Origin: Deltaproteobacteria bacterium
Lineage (GTDB): Bacteria > Desulfobacterota > Desulfobulbia > Desulfobulbales > Desulfocapsaceae
DNA: 64,000 nucleotides
Assembly: GCA_026388715.1 (NCBI GenBank)
Contig: JAPLJF010000036.1
Coordinates: 62,001-126,000, forward strand
Reading direction: 5' to 3'
The notes under the pieces are model-generated. The model was not told where the DNA came from, made no database searches, and worked only from the letters and a program-made list of their open reading frames with translations. Shown piece by piece: positions 62,524 through 64,000 of the stretch. Each line of letters begins with the position of its first letter. Position 1 is the stretch's first letter. The translations under genes and the position numbers were made by a program.

Positions 62524-64000
62524 ATGGAAGAAAGAACTTTTTTTAATCTTTCCCGCCTGATTCAAGCTGGTGAACAGCTCGCGCCAGGATGTGATACCAT
62601 ATCCTTTGATATCTTTGATACGCTCTTCATCCGCCGTGTCCATGATCCTGACATGCTGAAGGTTCCCGTGGCCCGCTATATTGCGTCCAGGGCCAAAGAC
62701 CAGGGCCTGGGATGGTCATGGCAAAAGATTCAAAAACTCCGTGATACCTTCGAGGCCGAACAGAGAAGACAAACCGGGCAGGAATTTGAAGATCATGAGG
62801 CCTGCTATCCTGTTTATATGAGGCAGGTGTTGTCTGTTGTTTTTGGTGATTCTCAGGCGGACTCTCTGCTTGACGAAGTAACTGAGTATGAGCTGTCAGT
62901 TGAGAATTCTATGCTTGTGCCCCGTCAGGAACTGGTGGATTGGCTCAAGCGTTTACATGGGTTTGGAAAGAAGATATTCCTGATTTCCGATATCTATCTT
63001 CCCGCCGCCCATTTAAGAAAGCTCGTGGAGTATGGCGGATTTGCAGAGTGTGTCACTGATATCATTTCCTCAGCCGATTCCTTTCTGGCCAAGGCCTCTG
63101 GAAAGGGGTTTGCCCTTATTCAGGAAAGATATGACCTTGATGTCAATACCTGGCTCCACATAGGAGATAATCCGGTTTCCGATGGCTATCGGCCCAGTCA
63201 GGCGGGTATTAAGGCTCTGGTGCTGAAAGATGGTCTGGAAAAGATGCGTAAGGGATTGGTCAGACGATATTGGCTGTATGGTCATGGTCGCCCCTTTTTT
63301 CGGGGCAGGGCTCTTTTGCAGGTGATGCAGCCATTAGAGGAAGAAAATAAGCCTCGCCCTCCATTGTATATTGAAGGCTATAACTTTTTGGCCCCGGTCA
63401 TTGGGGCGTTTATCCAGCGTCTTGCCGAGAAAACACTGCAGAACAAGATCCCTCATATTTATTTTCTTTCCCGGGAAGGGTGGATGTTTCAAAAGTTCTG
63501 GGAAGGAGCGATACCAAAGATCTATCCGGCAACAAAGTTGCCTTCAGTCAGTTATCTCTATGTGAGTCGTATGGCCCTTGCTGGTGCCTCTTGTGCGTAT
63601 CAAGGCTTGACCAAGGACAATGCCGCCATTGCTTTTCTTCCCGCCGGGAATCGTGATTTCCGTGATGTCTGTCGCATCTTTAAGCTTGATAACGGCAAAC
63701 TTGCCCTACACCTTGACCGGCATCATCTTGCACTGGATACCTCACTCAGTCCTTTGTATCCTGAAACAACGGCTGAGAATGCAGTACGTTTTCAAGAACT
63801 CCTTGAAGATGAAGCGTTCCAGGATGAGATCCGGGTGCAGACTCGTCCCTATAATGACGCCCTGATTAAATATTTGGAGCAGGAACATTTTTTTAAACAG
63901 ACAGATGTCGCCATTGTCGATATAGGCTGGCTGGGTACGATTCAGCGATTTCTTTATGAGGCTGTTCAGCATCGCCTTGATAGACCGCGTTTTCATGGGA
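62524..64000 (+). CDS. HAD-superfamily hydrolase-like large protein (C-terminus outside window)
   Basis: At least 492 residues, reading to the window edge without a stop. The HAD motif I is SFDIFDTLFIRR (nucleophile Asp near residue 31), motif II/III LISDIYLPAAHL near 155, and the metal site HIGDNPVSDGYRPSQAG near 215. From about residue 290 a second region with HIYFLSREGWMF and VDIGWLGTIQRF resembles the large HAD proteins found among rhamnan and polysaccharide genes. The likely role is in polymer assembly or modification. The ATG is 25 bases after the previous stop. The product is unknown beyond this. Confidence 0.82.
   Translation, partial: MEERTFFNLSRLIQAGEQLAPGCDTISFDIFDTLFIRRVHDPDMLKVPVARYIASRAKDQGLGWSWQKIQKLRDTFEAEQRRQTGQEFEDHEACYPVYMRQVLSVVFGDSQADSLLDEVTEYELSVENSMLVPRQELVDWLKRLHGFGKKIFLISDIYLPAAHLRKLVEYGGFAECVTDIISSADSFLAKASGKGFALIQERYDLDVNTWLHIGDNPVSDGYRPSQAGIKALVLKDGLEKMRKGLVRRYWLYGHGRPFFRGRALLQVMQPLEEENKPRPPLYIEGYNFLAPVIGAFIQRLAEKTLQNKIPHIYFLSREGWMFQKFWEGAIPKIYPATKLPSVSYLYVSRMALAGASCAYQGLTKDNAAIAFLPAGNRDFRDVCRIFKLDNGKLALHLDRHHLALDTSLSPLYPETTAENAVRFQELLEDEAFQDEIRVQTRPYNDALIKYLEQEHFFKQTDVAIVDIGWLGTIQRFLYEAVQHRLDRPRFHG

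Overview
The window reads as a chromosomal segment of a Gram-negative bacterium of moderate GC. A heptosyltransferase, MsbA and lipopolysaccharide (LPS) core glycosyltransferases show an LPS outer membrane. Full-length NifU with NifS as the Fe-S assembly pair, ThyX instead of ThyA, and formate-tetrahydrofolate ligase suggest an anaerobic deltaproteobacterium-like organism, perhaps a Desulfobulbales relative. The lineage is an inference from gene content, not from a database comparison.

Region 1 (1-9.6 kb) is housekeeping: the tail of a small heat-shock protein coupled to lon, a phosphohexomutase, nifU-nifS-thyX in one tight operon, and fhs. Clear intrinsic terminators close the pgm, thyX and fhs units. 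Region 2 (9.8-20.0 kb) starts with a PilB/GspE-type ATPase carrying an added cyclic-nucleotide-binding domain, translationally coupled to a WaaE-like glycosyltransferase. A minus-strand LPS-core operon follows: msbA, methyltransferase, acetyltransferase, three glycosyltransferases, heptosyltransferase and a last glycosyltransferase. Region 3 (20.2-21.7 kb) holds two small exported proteins of unknown role, one with an STN-like domain and 32-residue tandem repeats.

Region 4 (21.9-43.2 kb) looks like an acquired O-antigen island. Its minus-strand half is a tightly overlapping operon. It encodes WecE, three large membrane proteins of GT-C/YfhO type (one broken by a frameshift at a C6 run), an ArnE-like small flippase, a beta-propeller protein, a NeuD/PglD-like acyltransferase, a methyltransferase, an ArnC/GtrB-like glycosyltransferase and a WbqC protein. 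The plus-strand half has an ABC exporter (Wzm/Wzt with a C-terminal sugar-binding domain), a 1463-residue sulfotransferase-coiled coil-glycosyltransferase fusion, a methyltransferase, and a second GT-C plus DPM1-like pair. A decayed GxxExxY gene lies between the halves. Together the genes suggest a polymer made in the cytoplasm, exported by Wzm/Wzt and decorated in the periplasm from undecaprenyl-phosphate sugars.

Region 5 (43.3-64 kb) continues with surface-polysaccharide genes: a Lcl/DUF1566-type exported protein, a GT2 with seven N-terminal repeats, two acyltransferase-3 proteins, a carbamoyltransferase/SxtJ/DUF5989/SGNH module, a possible ribbon-helix-helix regulator facing a B12-radical SAM gene across a repeat-bearing spacer, an AlgI/AlgJ-like O-acetylation pair, a GT2, a membrane-embedded spermidine-synthase-like protein and a HAD-domain protein cut by the window end. 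I saw no tRNA, rRNA, CRISPR array or intact insertion sequence.
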